Of a DNA stretch of 64,000 nt, positions 55,332 through 64,000 are shown piece by piece (position 1 is the stretch's first letter; the number at the start of each line of letters is the position of its first letter). Source of the stretch: Heyndrickxia sporothermodurans (GTDB taxonomy: Bacteria; Bacillota; Bacilli; Bacillales; Bacillaceae_C); the NCBI GenBank assembly GCA_016756695.1, contig CP066701.1, positions 490,001 to 554,000 of the forward strand, read 5' to 3'. The notes under the pieces were generated by a model. It searched no databases and was not told the DNA's origin. It was given only the letters and a program-made list of their open reading frames with translations. The translations under genes were made by a program, and so were the position numbers.

Positions 55332-55354
55332 TTTGTCGCTAACGTCTTGACAAA
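55332..55354. promoter_or_regulatory. candidate MtlR operator upstream of mtlA
   Basis: TTTGTC (55332-55337) and GACAAA (55349-55354) are inverted arms 11 bp apart, close to the TTGNCAC-type MtlR sites of Firmicutes; the minus-strand TTGTCA in it can serve as a -35 with TTAGCT 17 bp on. Confidence 0.35.
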
Positions 55355-55446
55355 ACTATTGTTTCACTAAAAAATGTATTTATCCAACTTTAGAAGTGCG
55401 GGGAAAATCCATACCAATAAAAAAATCAGCACATGAATACCGTTAA

Positions 55447-55985
55447 AAAGTATTCATATGCCGATATTACTGAGGGATTTGCGTTATCATCGTACCGTTT
55501 CTTCCTTTTCCGGTAACATTGCTGCGGGATTCGCGTTACCATCGTACAGCTTCTCTCTACTCCGTACCATTGCTGCGGGATTCGTGTTGCCATCGTACCG
55601 CTTTTCTCTTTTCCGGTACCATGGCTACGAGATTTGCGTTGCCATCGTACCACTTCTCTCTACTCCAGTACCATTGCTGCGGGATTCGCGTTACTATCGT
55701 ACAGCTTCACCCTTTTCCGGTACCATGGCTACAAGATTCGTGTTACCATCGTACAGCTTCTCTCTTTTCCGGTACCATGGATACGAGATTTGCGTTGCCA
55801 TCGTACCGCTTCTCTCTTTTCCGGTACCATGGCTACGAGATTCGCGTTGCCATCGTACCGCTTCACCCTTTTCCGGTACCATGGATGCGACATTCGCGTT
55901 GCCATCGTACCGCTTCTCTCTACTCCGGTACCATAGCTGCCGAATTCGCATTATCATCGTACCGCTTCTTCCTTATCCGATATGT
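55447..55985. repeat. 52-bp tandem array, ten units
   Basis: CATCGTAC recurs with its second C at 55491, 55543, 55594, 55646, 55698, 55750, 55802, 55854, 55906 and 55958: a 52-bp step with one 51. Each unit has GGTACCATGGC facing GCCATCGTACC, a hairpin of 11 pairs with one mismatch and a loop of about 15 nt, plus a pyrimidine-rich linker. Frames read through it in all registers, giving Arg/His/Ser-rich spurious proteins. It lies between mtlA and hmp. Confidence 0.92.
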
Positions 55986-55995
55986 TAACAAATGA

Positions 55996-57222
<1,227 letters not shown>

Positions 57223-57243
57223 TTAGAATCTCTCCTCTTTTTT

Positions 57244-57268
57244 AAAGAAGTATTTTGAATACATCTTT
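57244..57268. promoter_or_regulatory. NsrR site 1, upstream of hmp
   Basis: AAGAAGTATTTTGAATACAT continued by CTTT is a near-perfect palindrome of the AAGATGTATTT-type NsrR box. Confidence 0.8.
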
Positions 57269-57290
57269 AAGATACTCCTCGAAATTGTTA

Positions 57291-57315
57291 AAAGCAATAT
57301 TTCAAATACATCTTT
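57291..57315. promoter_or_regulatory. NsrR site 2
   Basis: AAGCAATATTTCAAATACAT followed by CTTT has the same palindrome with a weaker left arm, about 47 bp from site 1. Confidence 0.7.
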
Positions 57316-57390
57316 AAAAAAGCTGTCACATTTTAGACAGTGAATGTTCGTAAACGGTATAATGTAAATAGAATGTAAGAAGGTGATTAG

Positions 57391-57840
57391 ATGAGGTTAA
57401 CAAACTATACCGATTATTCGCTGAGGGTTCTGATTTATTTAGCTTCACTCGAGCCCGGGAAGCTATCCAATATAAAGGAAATCGCAGAAGTATATGGGAT
57501 TTCAAAAAATCATTTAATGAAGGTGACCCATGAATTAGGGAAGATGGGAGTGATAGAAACAATCCGGGGGAGAAACGGAGGAATCCGTTTAGCTTTGCCC
57601 CCGAAGGAAATTAATATTGGCAAGATCGTTCGTAAAACTGAGGAAGACTTCCAATTGGTCGAATGCTTTGATGGCAAGCCAGGTTCATGTATCATCTCTC
57701 CAGTGTGCGGACTGAAACACCTACTAAATAAAGCACTAGTCGCTTATTTAACCGTGCTTGATCAATATACATTAGCAGACATCGTCCAAAATCCGCTGAA
57801 CTATCGGATGTTATTTCAATCACAAGAAGAAGGTTCTTAA
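57391..57840 (+). CDS. nsrR: NO-sensing Rrf2-family repressor NsrR
   Basis: 149 residues. Helix-turn-helix: RLTNYTDYSLRVLIYLASLE, IAEVYGISKNHLMKVTHELG, RGRNGGIRLALP. The Fe-S cluster cysteines are in LVECFDGKPGSCIISPVCGL. It represses the divergent hmp until NO damages the cluster. SD AGAAGGTG before ATG. Confidence 0.92.
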   Translation: MRLTNYTDYSLRVLIYLASLEPGKLSNIKEIAEVYGISKNHLMKVTHELGKMGVIETIRGRNGGIRLALPPKEINIGKIVRKTEEDFQLVECFDGKPGSCIISPVCGLKHLLNKALVAYLTVLDQYTLADIVQNPLNYRMLFQSQEEGS

Positions 57841-57988
57841 GAGAGCCTTTTTTTGTCGCCACAGGAATGAACTTGCCATTTGCGGCGGTTCCTCCATCAC
57901 TTGCAAATTCATAAATATCTTTAACAATGGAAAAAGGTGCTTAAAGCATGCTGCGATGCGCAATTTCGTGTCTTTAACTTTCCCCGGA

Positions 57989-58336
57989 CTATTCTTCTAA
58001 ATAATGTTTTAAAACGACGGCTTGATTATGTTCCTCATCTTTTGCCGAATAGACAAGTGTCACAGTGTTTCCATCACTCATTTCGATTAATTTATCCAAT
58101 TCCTTTTTCTTTTCTGGTTCCTTCAGTTCCTCCTTGTATTTCTGGCTAAATTCTTCAAATTTCTCTGGATCATGATTAAACCATTTCCTAAGTTCATTGC
58201 TCGGAGCGATATCTTTCATCCATTCATCAATTTCTGCCTTTTCCTTTGAAATTCCCCGTGGCCATAAACGATCAACTAATACTCTTTTTCCGTCGGCTTC
58301 ATTAACAGGTTTATACACACGTTTAATTGTAATCAT
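57989..58336 (-). CDS. DUF488 family protein
   Basis: 115 residues: ITIKRVYKPVNEADGKRVLV, DRLWPRGISKEKAEIDEWMK, DIAPSNELRKWF, FEEFSQKYKEEL and VTLVYSAKDEEHNQAVVLKH are the DUF488 signature. Function unknown. ATG 58334-58336 follows GGAGG exactly; the longer frame has no SD. Confidence 0.88.
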   Translation of the reverse strand: MITIKRVYKPVNEADGKRVLVDRLWPRGISKEKAEIDEWMKDIAPSNELRKWFNHDPEKFEEFSQKYKEELKEPEKKKELDKLIEMSDGNTVTLVYSAKDEEHNQAVVLKHYLEE

Positions 58337-58463
58337 TTTTTCCTCCATCGATTTATACTTTTCCTCCATTCTATCCTTTTTGATAAAAAATATTGTGTTT
58401 CCTTTATGTTGTTCGATTGTTAAAATAGAGAAGAAGATTCTGAAAAAAGGGGAGAATACATAA

Positions 58464-59696
58464 ATGACAACATTTCAAGAGAAGCTTGAGAAATATGCTG
58501 AACTGGCAGTTGTAGTCGGCGTGAATGTACAAAAAGGCCAAACACTTGCGATAAATGCTTCGACCGATGCTGTAGAATTTGTTCGACTTGTTACAAAAAA
58601 GGCATATGAAGTTGGAGCCAAAAATGTAGTTGTAAACTGGAATGATGATGTTGTTTCAAGGCTGAAGTATGATTTAGCTCCTGATGAAGTTTTTACAGAA
58701 TATCCGAAACATCGTGCAACGGAAACGACAGAACTTGCGGAAAATGGTGCTGCCTTCATTTCAATCGTTTCCTCCAGCCCGGATTTATTAAAAGGTGTGA
58801 ATCCTAATCGTATTTCTAATTTCCAAAAGGCCGCCGGTCAAGCATTAGAAACATATCGCCAATACATTCAATCGGATAAAGTAAGCTGGACGGTTATTGG
58901 CGTTCCATCTAAAGCTTGGGCTAAAAAAGTATTTCCAGATGTGTCTTCGGAAGAAGCCGTTGAAAAGCTTTGGGATGCGATTTTCAAATCAACACGTGTA
59001 GACCTTGCCGATCCTATTCAAGCTTGGAAAGAACATGACGCATCCTTACATAAGAAAGTCGATTATTTAAATGAAAAACGCTACAAGAAATTGCACTATA
59101 CCGCCCCTGGAACAGATTTAACAGTTGAACTTCCAAATGGTCATCTCTGGGTAGGTGCCGGAAGCCTAAATGAGCAAAATATTGAATTTATGGCGAATAT
59201 GCCTACTGAGGAAGTATTTACCGTTCCATATAAAAACGGCGTTGATGGCCATGTCTCGAGTACAAAACCATTAAGCTATGGCGGAAACATTATCGATGAG
59301 TTTACCGTGTATTTTGAAAAAGGGCGCATTGTCGACGTGAAAGCAAAAGAAGGCGAAGAAATTTTAAAACAACTAATCGAAACAGATGAAGGATCCCATT
59401 ATCTTGGAGAAGTCGCTCTCGTTCCTCATAATTCGCCGATTTCTCAATCAAATATTCTTTTCTTAAATACATTATATGATGAAAACGCATCAAACCATTT
59501 TGCGATTGGCAGTGCATATGCATTCTGTATTGAAGGCGGCAAAAAAATGTCCCGTGAAGAACTGCTGAAAAATGGCTTAAACCAAAGCATCACACATGTT
59601 GATTTCATGGTAGGATCAGCCGAAATGAATATCGACGGAATCAAGGAAGATGGAACAACAGAACCAATTTTCCGTAATGGGGATTGGGCGTTTTAG
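58464..59696 (+). CDS. ampS: aminopeptidase, M29 family
   Basis: 410 residues. Metal-ligand segments of M29 peptidases are present: TVELPNGHLWVGAG, MPTEEVFTVPYKNGVDGHVS, LIETDEGSHYLGEVALVPHN (Glu), ASNHFAIGSAYAFCIEGG (His) and ITHVDFMVGSAEMNIDG (His, Asp). A cytosolic broad aminopeptidase (AmpS/PepS/AmpT type). SD AGGGGAG. Confidence 0.92.
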   Translation: MTTFQEKLEKYAELAVVVGVNVQKGQTLAINASTDAVEFVRLVTKKAYEVGAKNVVVNWNDDVVSRLKYDLAPDEVFTEYPKHRATETTELAENGAAFISIVSSSPDLLKGVNPNRISNFQKAAGQALETYRQYIQSDKVSWTVIGVPSKAWAKKVFPDVSSEEAVEKLWDAIFKSTRVDLADPIQAWKEHDASLHKKVDYLNEKRYKKLHYTAPGTDLTVELPNGHLWVGAGSLNEQNIEFMANMPTEEVFTVPYKNGVDGHVSSTKPLSYGGNIIDEFTVYFEKGRIVDVKAKEGEEILKQLIETDEGSHYLGEVALVPHNSPISQSNILFLNTLYDENASNHFAIGSAYAFCIEGGKKMSREELLKNGLNQSITHVDFMVGSAEMNIDGIKEDGTTEPIFRNGDWAF

Positions 59697-59704
59697 ATAG
59701 GAAT

Positions 59705-59728
59705 GAACTCACTTTATAGTGGGTTTTT
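59705..59728 (+). terminator. intrinsic terminator of ampS
   Basis: AACTCACT pairs with AGTGGGTT (wobble), followed by T7. Confidence 0.75.
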
Positions 59729-59759
59729 TTCTTTTTATAAAGTAAAAAAATTCAGTTCT

Positions 59760-60115
59760 TTTTGGGACTTATGATCCACAAACTGAATATCCGGCGTTTG
59801 AAACGGAGACCATGATCCACAAATAGAGTTTTATGTTCCACAAATCAAATTCCATGCGGCACAAACTAAATTCTATGATCCACAAACTGAAAATACGACG
59901 TTTGAATAGTAACCCATGATCCACAAATAGAGTTTTATGATCCTCAAATCGAATTCCATGCGGCACAAACTAAATTCTATGGTCCACAAACTGAATATCC
60001 GACGTTTGAAACATAGACTATGATCCACAAATAGAGTTTTATGATCCACAAATTGAATTCTATGCGACACAAACTAAATTCTATGATCCACAAACTAAAT
60101 ATCCATCTTTCGAAA
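59760..60115. repeat. tandem array, about 3.4 units of 104 bp
   Basis: The landmark CCACAAACT lies at 59776, 59880, 59984 and 60088, exactly 104 bp apart. The unit shares ATGATCCACAAA, CCATGCGGC(A/T)CAAACT and the (G/C)GTT(T/C)GAA core with the array at 15570-16255 but is clearly diverged; units within each array resemble each other more. Confidence 0.9.
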
Positions 60116-60203
60116 GGAAGCCAATCTCCCTATTTTCCCCTTGTCCACCCTTCCTTTTCCAAGTAAGATAATAAAGTCAAATACAAAAGTGGGGTATCAT
60201 CAC

Positions 60204-61439
60204 ATGAGACTTAGGGATTGGGATAAAAATTTAAAAATTCGACTTATTGGGGAAGCATTGATGAATGTTACATTTTGGATGTTTTTTCCCTTTTTAACGA
60301 TTTACTTTACAGAATCTTTCGGTAAAGGGACTGCAGGGGTATTGCTAATTGGTTCACAAATTTTTTCGGTAATTGCCAATTTATTAGGCGGATATTATGC
60401 AGATCGTTACGGCCGTAAGAAAATGATGGTCATATCTGCTTGTGGGCAAGGAATCGCCTTTTTTATCTTCGCCATTACAAATATGCCGGTTATTGGATTT
60501 ATTTGTTTTTCAGTAGCGAGCATTTTCGGTTCATTTTATTATCCAGCCAGTCAAGCGATGGTTGCAGATGTCGTGAATGAAAAAGACCGAAGTGATGTGT
60601 TTGCAGTCTTTTATACATCCACAAATATTGCCGTCGTTATTGGTCCGTTAGTAGGAGGAATCTTTTTCGCTTATTACCGTTTTGAACTGTTGCTCGCATC
60701 AGCTTTCGTATGTATCGTATTAGCCTTTTTGCTTTGGAAATTCACGAGGGAAACTTCTCCGATTCAAGAGAAAAGAGAAGATCAATCAGATAAATGGCAT
60801 CAAGTATTAAAAAAACAGTTTTCATCTTATGGGATCATTTTTAAAGATAGAGTATTTTTACTTTTTATCGTTGCGGGAGTACTAATTGGTCAAACCTTTA
60901 TGCAATTGGATTTATTAATTCCAGTTTATACAAAAGAAGCCATCAATAAATTTTCCTTTTTTCAGCATTTCACACTTAACGGTGAACAAATATACGGATT
61001 TATTCTTTCTGAAAATGGCTTTTTAGTTGCACTTTTCACCGTGTCTATTACGAGATGGGTGGCAAAATTTAAGGAGAAAAAAGTATTTATTCTTTCATGT
61101 ATTTGTTATGCAATTTCGATGTATTTTTTCGCGATTTTCCCAAATTTATGGGGTTTCGTCATAGCAATGGCAATCTTTTCTTTAGGCGAATTAGTGGTAG
61201 CAGGCATTCAACAAACATTTATCTCGAAGCTTGCTCCTGAACATATGCGTGGACAGTATTTTGCAGCGGCGAGTTTGCGGTATACAATTGCTCGGACGAT
61301 TGCACCTATTTCCATTCCGTTAGCTTCATTCATCGGCTATTTTCAGACATTTAATATTTTGGCCATTATTGCTGTTTTAAGCGCGGGTATTTATATCATC
61401 ATGTTTAATAAACTACAAACGAAACAGAAAAGTATATAA
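60204..61439 (+). CDS. MFS transporter
   Basis: 411 residues with twelve hydrophobic segments. Motif A appears as GGYYADRYGRKKMMVISACG after TM2; IGPLVGGIFFAYYRFELLLA and SKLAPEHMRGQYFAAASLRY are typical of the YttB/MdtG-like drug-resistance branch. Start ATG 60204 (MRLRDWDKNLK); the upstream frame to 60141 has no SD. Substrate unknown. Confidence 0.88.
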   Translation: MRLRDWDKNLKIRLIGEALMNVTFWMFFPFLTIYFTESFGKGTAGVLLIGSQIFSVIANLLGGYYADRYGRKKMMVISACGQGIAFFIFAITNMPVIGFICFSVASIFGSFYYPASQAMVADVVNEKDRSDVFAVFYTSTNIAVVIGPLVGGIFFAYYRFELLLASAFVCIVLAFLLWKFTRETSPIQEKREDQSDKWHQVLKKQFSSYGIIFKDRVFLLFIVAGVLIGQTFMQLDLLIPVYTKEAINKFSFFQHFTLNGEQIYGFILSENGFLVALFTVSITRWVAKFKEKKVFILSCICYAISMYFFAIFPNLWGFVIAMAIFSLGELVVAGIQQTFISKLAPEHMRGQYFAAASLRYTIARTIAPISIPLASFIGYFQTFNILAIIAVLSAGIYIIMFNKLQTKQKSI

Positions 61440-61524
61440 ACATGTACTTTTTTACAGTTATTTTTTGATGTAATTGGATAAATAATAAGTACAGATTAAT
61501 TTCTTTATGAAAGAAGTGGTTTAT

Positions 61525-62286
61525 ATGCTTACGAATAAGCAACTCTCAGAACTTCGATCCCAATTACTTCAAGAAAAACAAGAATTAGAAGAACGCTTCA
61601 AACTAAATGATCATTATGATTTGAGCAAAGGACATGCCCATGAATCTGTTGGAGAGTTATCCAGTTATGACAATCATCCGGGGGATGAGGGAACTGAGCT
61701 ATATGAACGTGAAAAAGATATTGCCCTTAATGAGCATAGTGAATATGAATTACACAATATTGATAAAGCTTTAGAAGCGATGGCAAATGGGACTTACGGA
61801 AAATGTGCGGAATGTGGAAAGGAAATTCCCGAAGAACGACTGGAAGCCATTCCAACCACATTATACTGTAAAGAACATAGTCCAGACCAAACGGTATCGG
61901 AGGATCGACCTGTTGAAGAACGAGTCATTCTCTCTTCTTCCTTAGGAAATTTTAATTTTGACGATGAGAAAGATGAACATGTCGGTTTTGATGATGAGGA
62001 TTCGTGGCAGGCTGTTGCTGAATGGGGTACGTCGGAGTCGCCTTCTGATTTAACCAATCCACCTGACCATTATAATGATATGTATATTAATTCCGATGAA
62101 AATGTTGGTTATGTAGAGGATTTTGAAAATTTTGTCGGGAATGATATGTATGGAAAAAACACAACATTTTATCCGAATCCCGGATACGATAAATATACCG
62201 AGGAATTGGACGAAGAAGGAATTATGACAACCTTTGGTGACTTACCTGCTTATGAGCATGATCCATATGTTGAAGAGGATGAATAA
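61525..62286 (+). CDS. yteA: TraR/DksA zinc-finger protein, YteA type
   Basis: 253 residues. N-terminal coiled coil (QLSELRSQLLQEKQELEERF ... DNHPGDEGTELYEREKDIAL), then the zinc finger YGKCAECGKEIPEERLEAIP ... LYCKEH, followed by a long acidic Bacillus-specific tail (DHYNDMYINSDENVGYVEDF). YteA is the larger DksA-like protein of bacilli, probably binding RNA polymerase; its role is not settled. Confidence 0.88.
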   Translation: MLTNKQLSELRSQLLQEKQELEERFKLNDHYDLSKGHAHESVGELSSYDNHPGDEGTELYEREKDIALNEHSEYELHNIDKALEAMANGTYGKCAECGKEIPEERLEAIPTTLYCKEHSPDQTVSEDRPVEERVILSSSLGNFNFDDEKDEHVGFDDEDSWQAVAEWGTSESPSDLTNPPDHYNDMYINSDENVGYVEDFENFVGNDMYGKNTTFYPNPGYDKYTEELDEEGIMTTFGDLPAYEHDPYVEEDE

Positions 62287-62319
62287 AGCGGAGCTCTTTC
62301 TGTAGAGCTCCGCTTTTTT
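62285..62319. terminator. bidirectional terminator between yteA and hutH
   Basis: AAGCGGAGCTCT pairs with AGAGCTCCGCTT, with a T7 run on the plus side and A-rich sequence on the other. Confidence 0.85.
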
Positions 62320-63794
62320 TATACTGTTAACCATTCAGCCAACGCTTCAATATCCTTTGAAAAAATTCGATCTTTCACGATGCTTGGGACAATTTCTCTT
62401 CCTTTATCATAGAACTCTTTCGTTGCGGTTGCCATCTTTTCAATTCCGCGATATTCGGCCCCTTGCATCGCGCAAATCATTTCAATGGCGAGCACCCTTC
62501 TTGAGTTTTGGATAATTTGGTAAGCATGCCTTGCAGCAATCGTTCCCATGCTTACGTGGTCCTCTTGATTTGCGGATGATGGTATCGAGTCAACACTTGC
62601 AGGATGTGCCAATGTTTTATTTTCAGATACTAAAGATGCCGCAGCATACTGCATAATCATTGCACCCGATTGAAGTCCCGGTTCTGGACTTAAGAAACCT
62701 GGCAAATCGTTTAAACTTGGATTTACGAGTCTTTCGATTCTTCTTTCAGAAATATTGGCAAGTTCCGCTACAGCAATTTTCATAAAATCCATCGCAATCG
62801 CAATTGGTTGTCCATGAAAATTACCACCCGAAATGACTTTTTCTCCGTCATCAAAAATTAATGGATTATCAGTAGCGGCATTGATTTCAATTTCTAACTT
62901 TTCTTTTACATAATCTAGTGCTTGCCATGAGGCACCATGTACTTGTGGGATACATCTTAATGAATACGCATCCTGTACTCGCAGCTCGCCTTGCCGGGTA
63001 ATAAGTTTACTGTCAGATAGATATTCACGCATTCTTCTTGCAACATCCACTTGTTGTTGATACCCGCGGGCAACATGAACATCCTCATCAAAGGCATCAA
63101 TAATCCCTTGTAATGCTTCTATTGTAATAGAAGAGATTAACTCACTTTGTTTTGCTAGTTGCTCCGCCTCAATATAGGCCACGACACCCATAGCAGTCAT
63201 TGCCTGTGTCCCGTTAATAAGGGCCAACCCTTCCTTCGCCTGCAAAGTAACAGGTTCGATTCCTGTATCGTTTAGGGCTACTTCCGTAGGAACTCTTTCA
63301 CCTTTATAAAAAACTTCCCCTTCTCCCATAATCGCAAGTGCAAGATGTGATAATGGCGCTAAATCACCACTTGCTCCTAATGAGCCTTGTTGTGGCACGA
63401 CCGGATGGATGCCGGCATTGATAAATTGCACAAGCGTTTCAATGATTAATGGACGCACACCGGAAAATCCTTTTGTCAAAGCATTTGCACGTAATAATAG
63501 CATCGCCCTTGAAACGATTTCAGGAAATGGTTCACCAACCCCACATGCATGAGAATGGATCAAATTTAATTGCAGTTCTTCGACATTTTCTGAATCAATG
63601 TAAACATCACTAAATTTTCCAAAACCAGTTGTAATTCCATAAACAACTTTCTTCTCTTTTACAATTCGTTGTACTGCTTCATGACTCTGATTTACTTTCT
63701 CCATACTCGCTTTAGCGATTTCGACTCGTTCATTGTCGAATAACACTTTTTTTACTTCATTGATTGTTAATGTATTTCCTGTTAATTGAATCAT
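62319..63794 (-). CDS. hutH: histidine ammonia-lyase
   Basis: 491 residues. The MIO cofactor triad ASG is in [20 protein letters not shown] (about 140-160); [40 protein letters not shown] and [14 protein letters not shown] are also conserved. It deaminates His to urocanate, the first step of the hut pathway. No hutP is seen next to it inside the window; its own promoter and a structured leader with a terminator lie upstream. SD AAGGGGGAAG. Confidence 0.95.
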   Translation of the reverse strand: MIQLTGNTLTINEVKKVLFDNERVEIAKASMEKVNQSHEAVQRIVKEKKVVYGITTGFGKFSDVYIDSENVEELQLNLIHSHACGVGEPFPEIVSRAMLLLRANALTKGFSGVRPLIIETLVQFINAGIHPVVPQQGSLGASGDLAPLSHLALAIMGEGEVFYKGERVPTEVALNDTGIEPVTLQAKEGLALINGTQAMTAMGVVAYIEAEQLAKQSELISSITIEALQGIIDAFDEDVHVARGYQQQVDVARRMREYLSDSKLITRQGELRVQDAYSLRCIPQVHGASWQALDYVKEKLEIEINAATDNPLIFDDGEKVISGGNFHGQPIAIAMDFMKIAVAELANISERRIERLVNPSLNDLPGFLSPEPGLQSGAMIMQYAAASLVSENKTLAHPASVDSIPSSANQEDHVSMGTIAARHAYQIIQNSRRVLAIEMICAMQGAEYRGIEKMATATKEFYDKGREIVPSIVKDRIFSKDIEALAEWLTV

Positions 63795-63839
63795 TTGTTC
63801 TTCCCCCTTGATTAAAATAGTACGGTAGTGAACTAAAGA

Positions 63840-63884
63840 AAAAAGGCTTCATCCCCTTTGGCGGGAACGAAGCCTAAAAAAATT
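63840..63884 (-). terminator. intrinsic terminator in the hutH leader
   Basis: On the minus strand, AGGCTTC pairs with GAAGCCT across a GTTCCCGCCAAAGGGGAT loop, followed by T6, between promoter and hutH. Placed in the 5' leader, it must be regulated or be an attenuator. Confidence 0.7.
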
Positions 63885-63945
63885 ATGTGGATGTCGAAAA
63901 TTCCTAGCAATTTGCATGAACATGTCGGAACCTCCACGAAAGTAA
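63885..63945 (-). promoter_or_regulatory. structured 5' leader of hutH (candidate riboswitch or protein-binding leader)
   Basis: On the minus strand, GTGGA (about 63937) closes with TCCAC (about 63890), and inside GGTTCC can pair with GGAATT (two G-U pairs) around a loop containing GACATGTTCATGCAAATTGC. I do not recognise a known riboswitch class. Followed by the terminator above. Confidence 0.5.
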
Positions 63946-63958
63946 TAACCTTATTTAT

Positions 63959-63988
63959 AGATTATGTGTAATCCCTCTTCTTTGTCAA
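63959..63988 (-). promoter_or_regulatory. sigma-A promoter of hutH leader
   Basis: On the minus strand, -35 TTGACA (63983-63988), an 18-bp spacer and -10 TAATCT (63959-63964); this predicts a leader of about 155 nt. Confidence 0.65.
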
Positions 63989-64000
63989 TTGATTTCATCC

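Noticed and set aside
55458-55995. Several overlapping long frames rich in Arg, His and Ser
   Set aside because: They arise because 52-bp units (52 is not a multiple of 3) keep all frames open; no SD and no non-repeat sequence.
59769-60070. Minus-strand frames with repeated LWIIEFSL-type peptides
   Set aside because: Translation of the 104-bp repeat; no SD and frames end with the array.

Overview
The window is a low-GC chromosome segment of a spore-forming Bacillaceae (Bacillus sensu lato). I did not determine the genus. Supporting signs are a YfkD / ChaA(YfkE) / YfkF-like / YfkK neighbourhood, a sporulation-type diadenylate cyclase (CdaS), a CBO0543-family membrane protein, a YteA-type DksA protein, a T-box leader, an NsrR/Hmp pair and the many TTG or GTG starts that follow strong Shine-Dalgarno (SD) sequences.

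Layout. 1-1.6 kb: small operon of an ArsR regulator, an SRPBCC protein and an alpha/beta hydrolase (cut by the window edge). 1.7-5.6 kb: a gene graveyard (frameshifted unknown gene, internally deleted racemase, truncated DUF5661 gene, metalloprotease remnant) around a complete IS3-type element. 5.7-7.9 kb: EamA permease, O-methyltransferase, and a small His-rich protein with a tandem operator. 7.9-13.9 kb: a T-box-controlled methionyl-tRNA synthetase gene split by a 4-kb composite element (an IS66 element nested in an IS1182-type element). 14-15.3 kb: two acetyltransferases, one with an internal stop. 15.6-16.3 kb: an array of 104-bp repeats. 16.3-28.9 kb: mostly conserved core (YfkD, ChaA, MFS, SPC-type P1B ATPase, signal peptidase, YihY, YfkK, sugar dehydrogenase with a frameshift, MapB, MotAB, DUF1992). 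29.5-31.5 kb: a 52-bp repeat array split by an IS256 element. 31.5-37.4 kb: branched-chain aminotransferase and a Fur-type iron pair (FhuF-like reductase and siderophore-binding lipoprotein) plus small secreted or membrane proteins. 37.9-44.2 kb: a cluster with a DsbB-like oxidoreductase, a DUF4190 protein, a secreted protein with a Cys-rich tail (split by an IS21 element), a divergent ECF sigma factor with its probable anti-sigma factor, and a thioredoxin-like protein cut by the second copy of the composite element. 48.5-55.3 kb: CBO0543 protein, CdaS and the mannitol operon mtlA-mtlR-mtlD. 55.4-56 kb: another 52-bp array. 56-58.3 kb: hmp (with an internal TGA), nsrR, DUF488. 58.4-64 kb: aminopeptidase, a second 104-bp array, MFS transporter, YteA, and hutH behind a structured leader.

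The two most notable signals are these. (1) Removing the IS21 element and one copy of its 6-bp target duplication rebuilds a 281-codon secreted protein. Its last ~75 residues carry eight cysteines, and it lies beside thiol-disulfide oxidoreductases and an ECF sigma/anti-sigma pair. The architecture recalls halocin C8 precursors and suggests a disarmed bacteriocin-like system. (2) Five intergenic repeat loci, of four unrelated sequences, all have unit lengths of 52 bp or exactly 104 bp, and each unit can fold into a hairpin. Many otherwise intact genes carry single-base lesions, so both real gene decay and consensus error must be considered.
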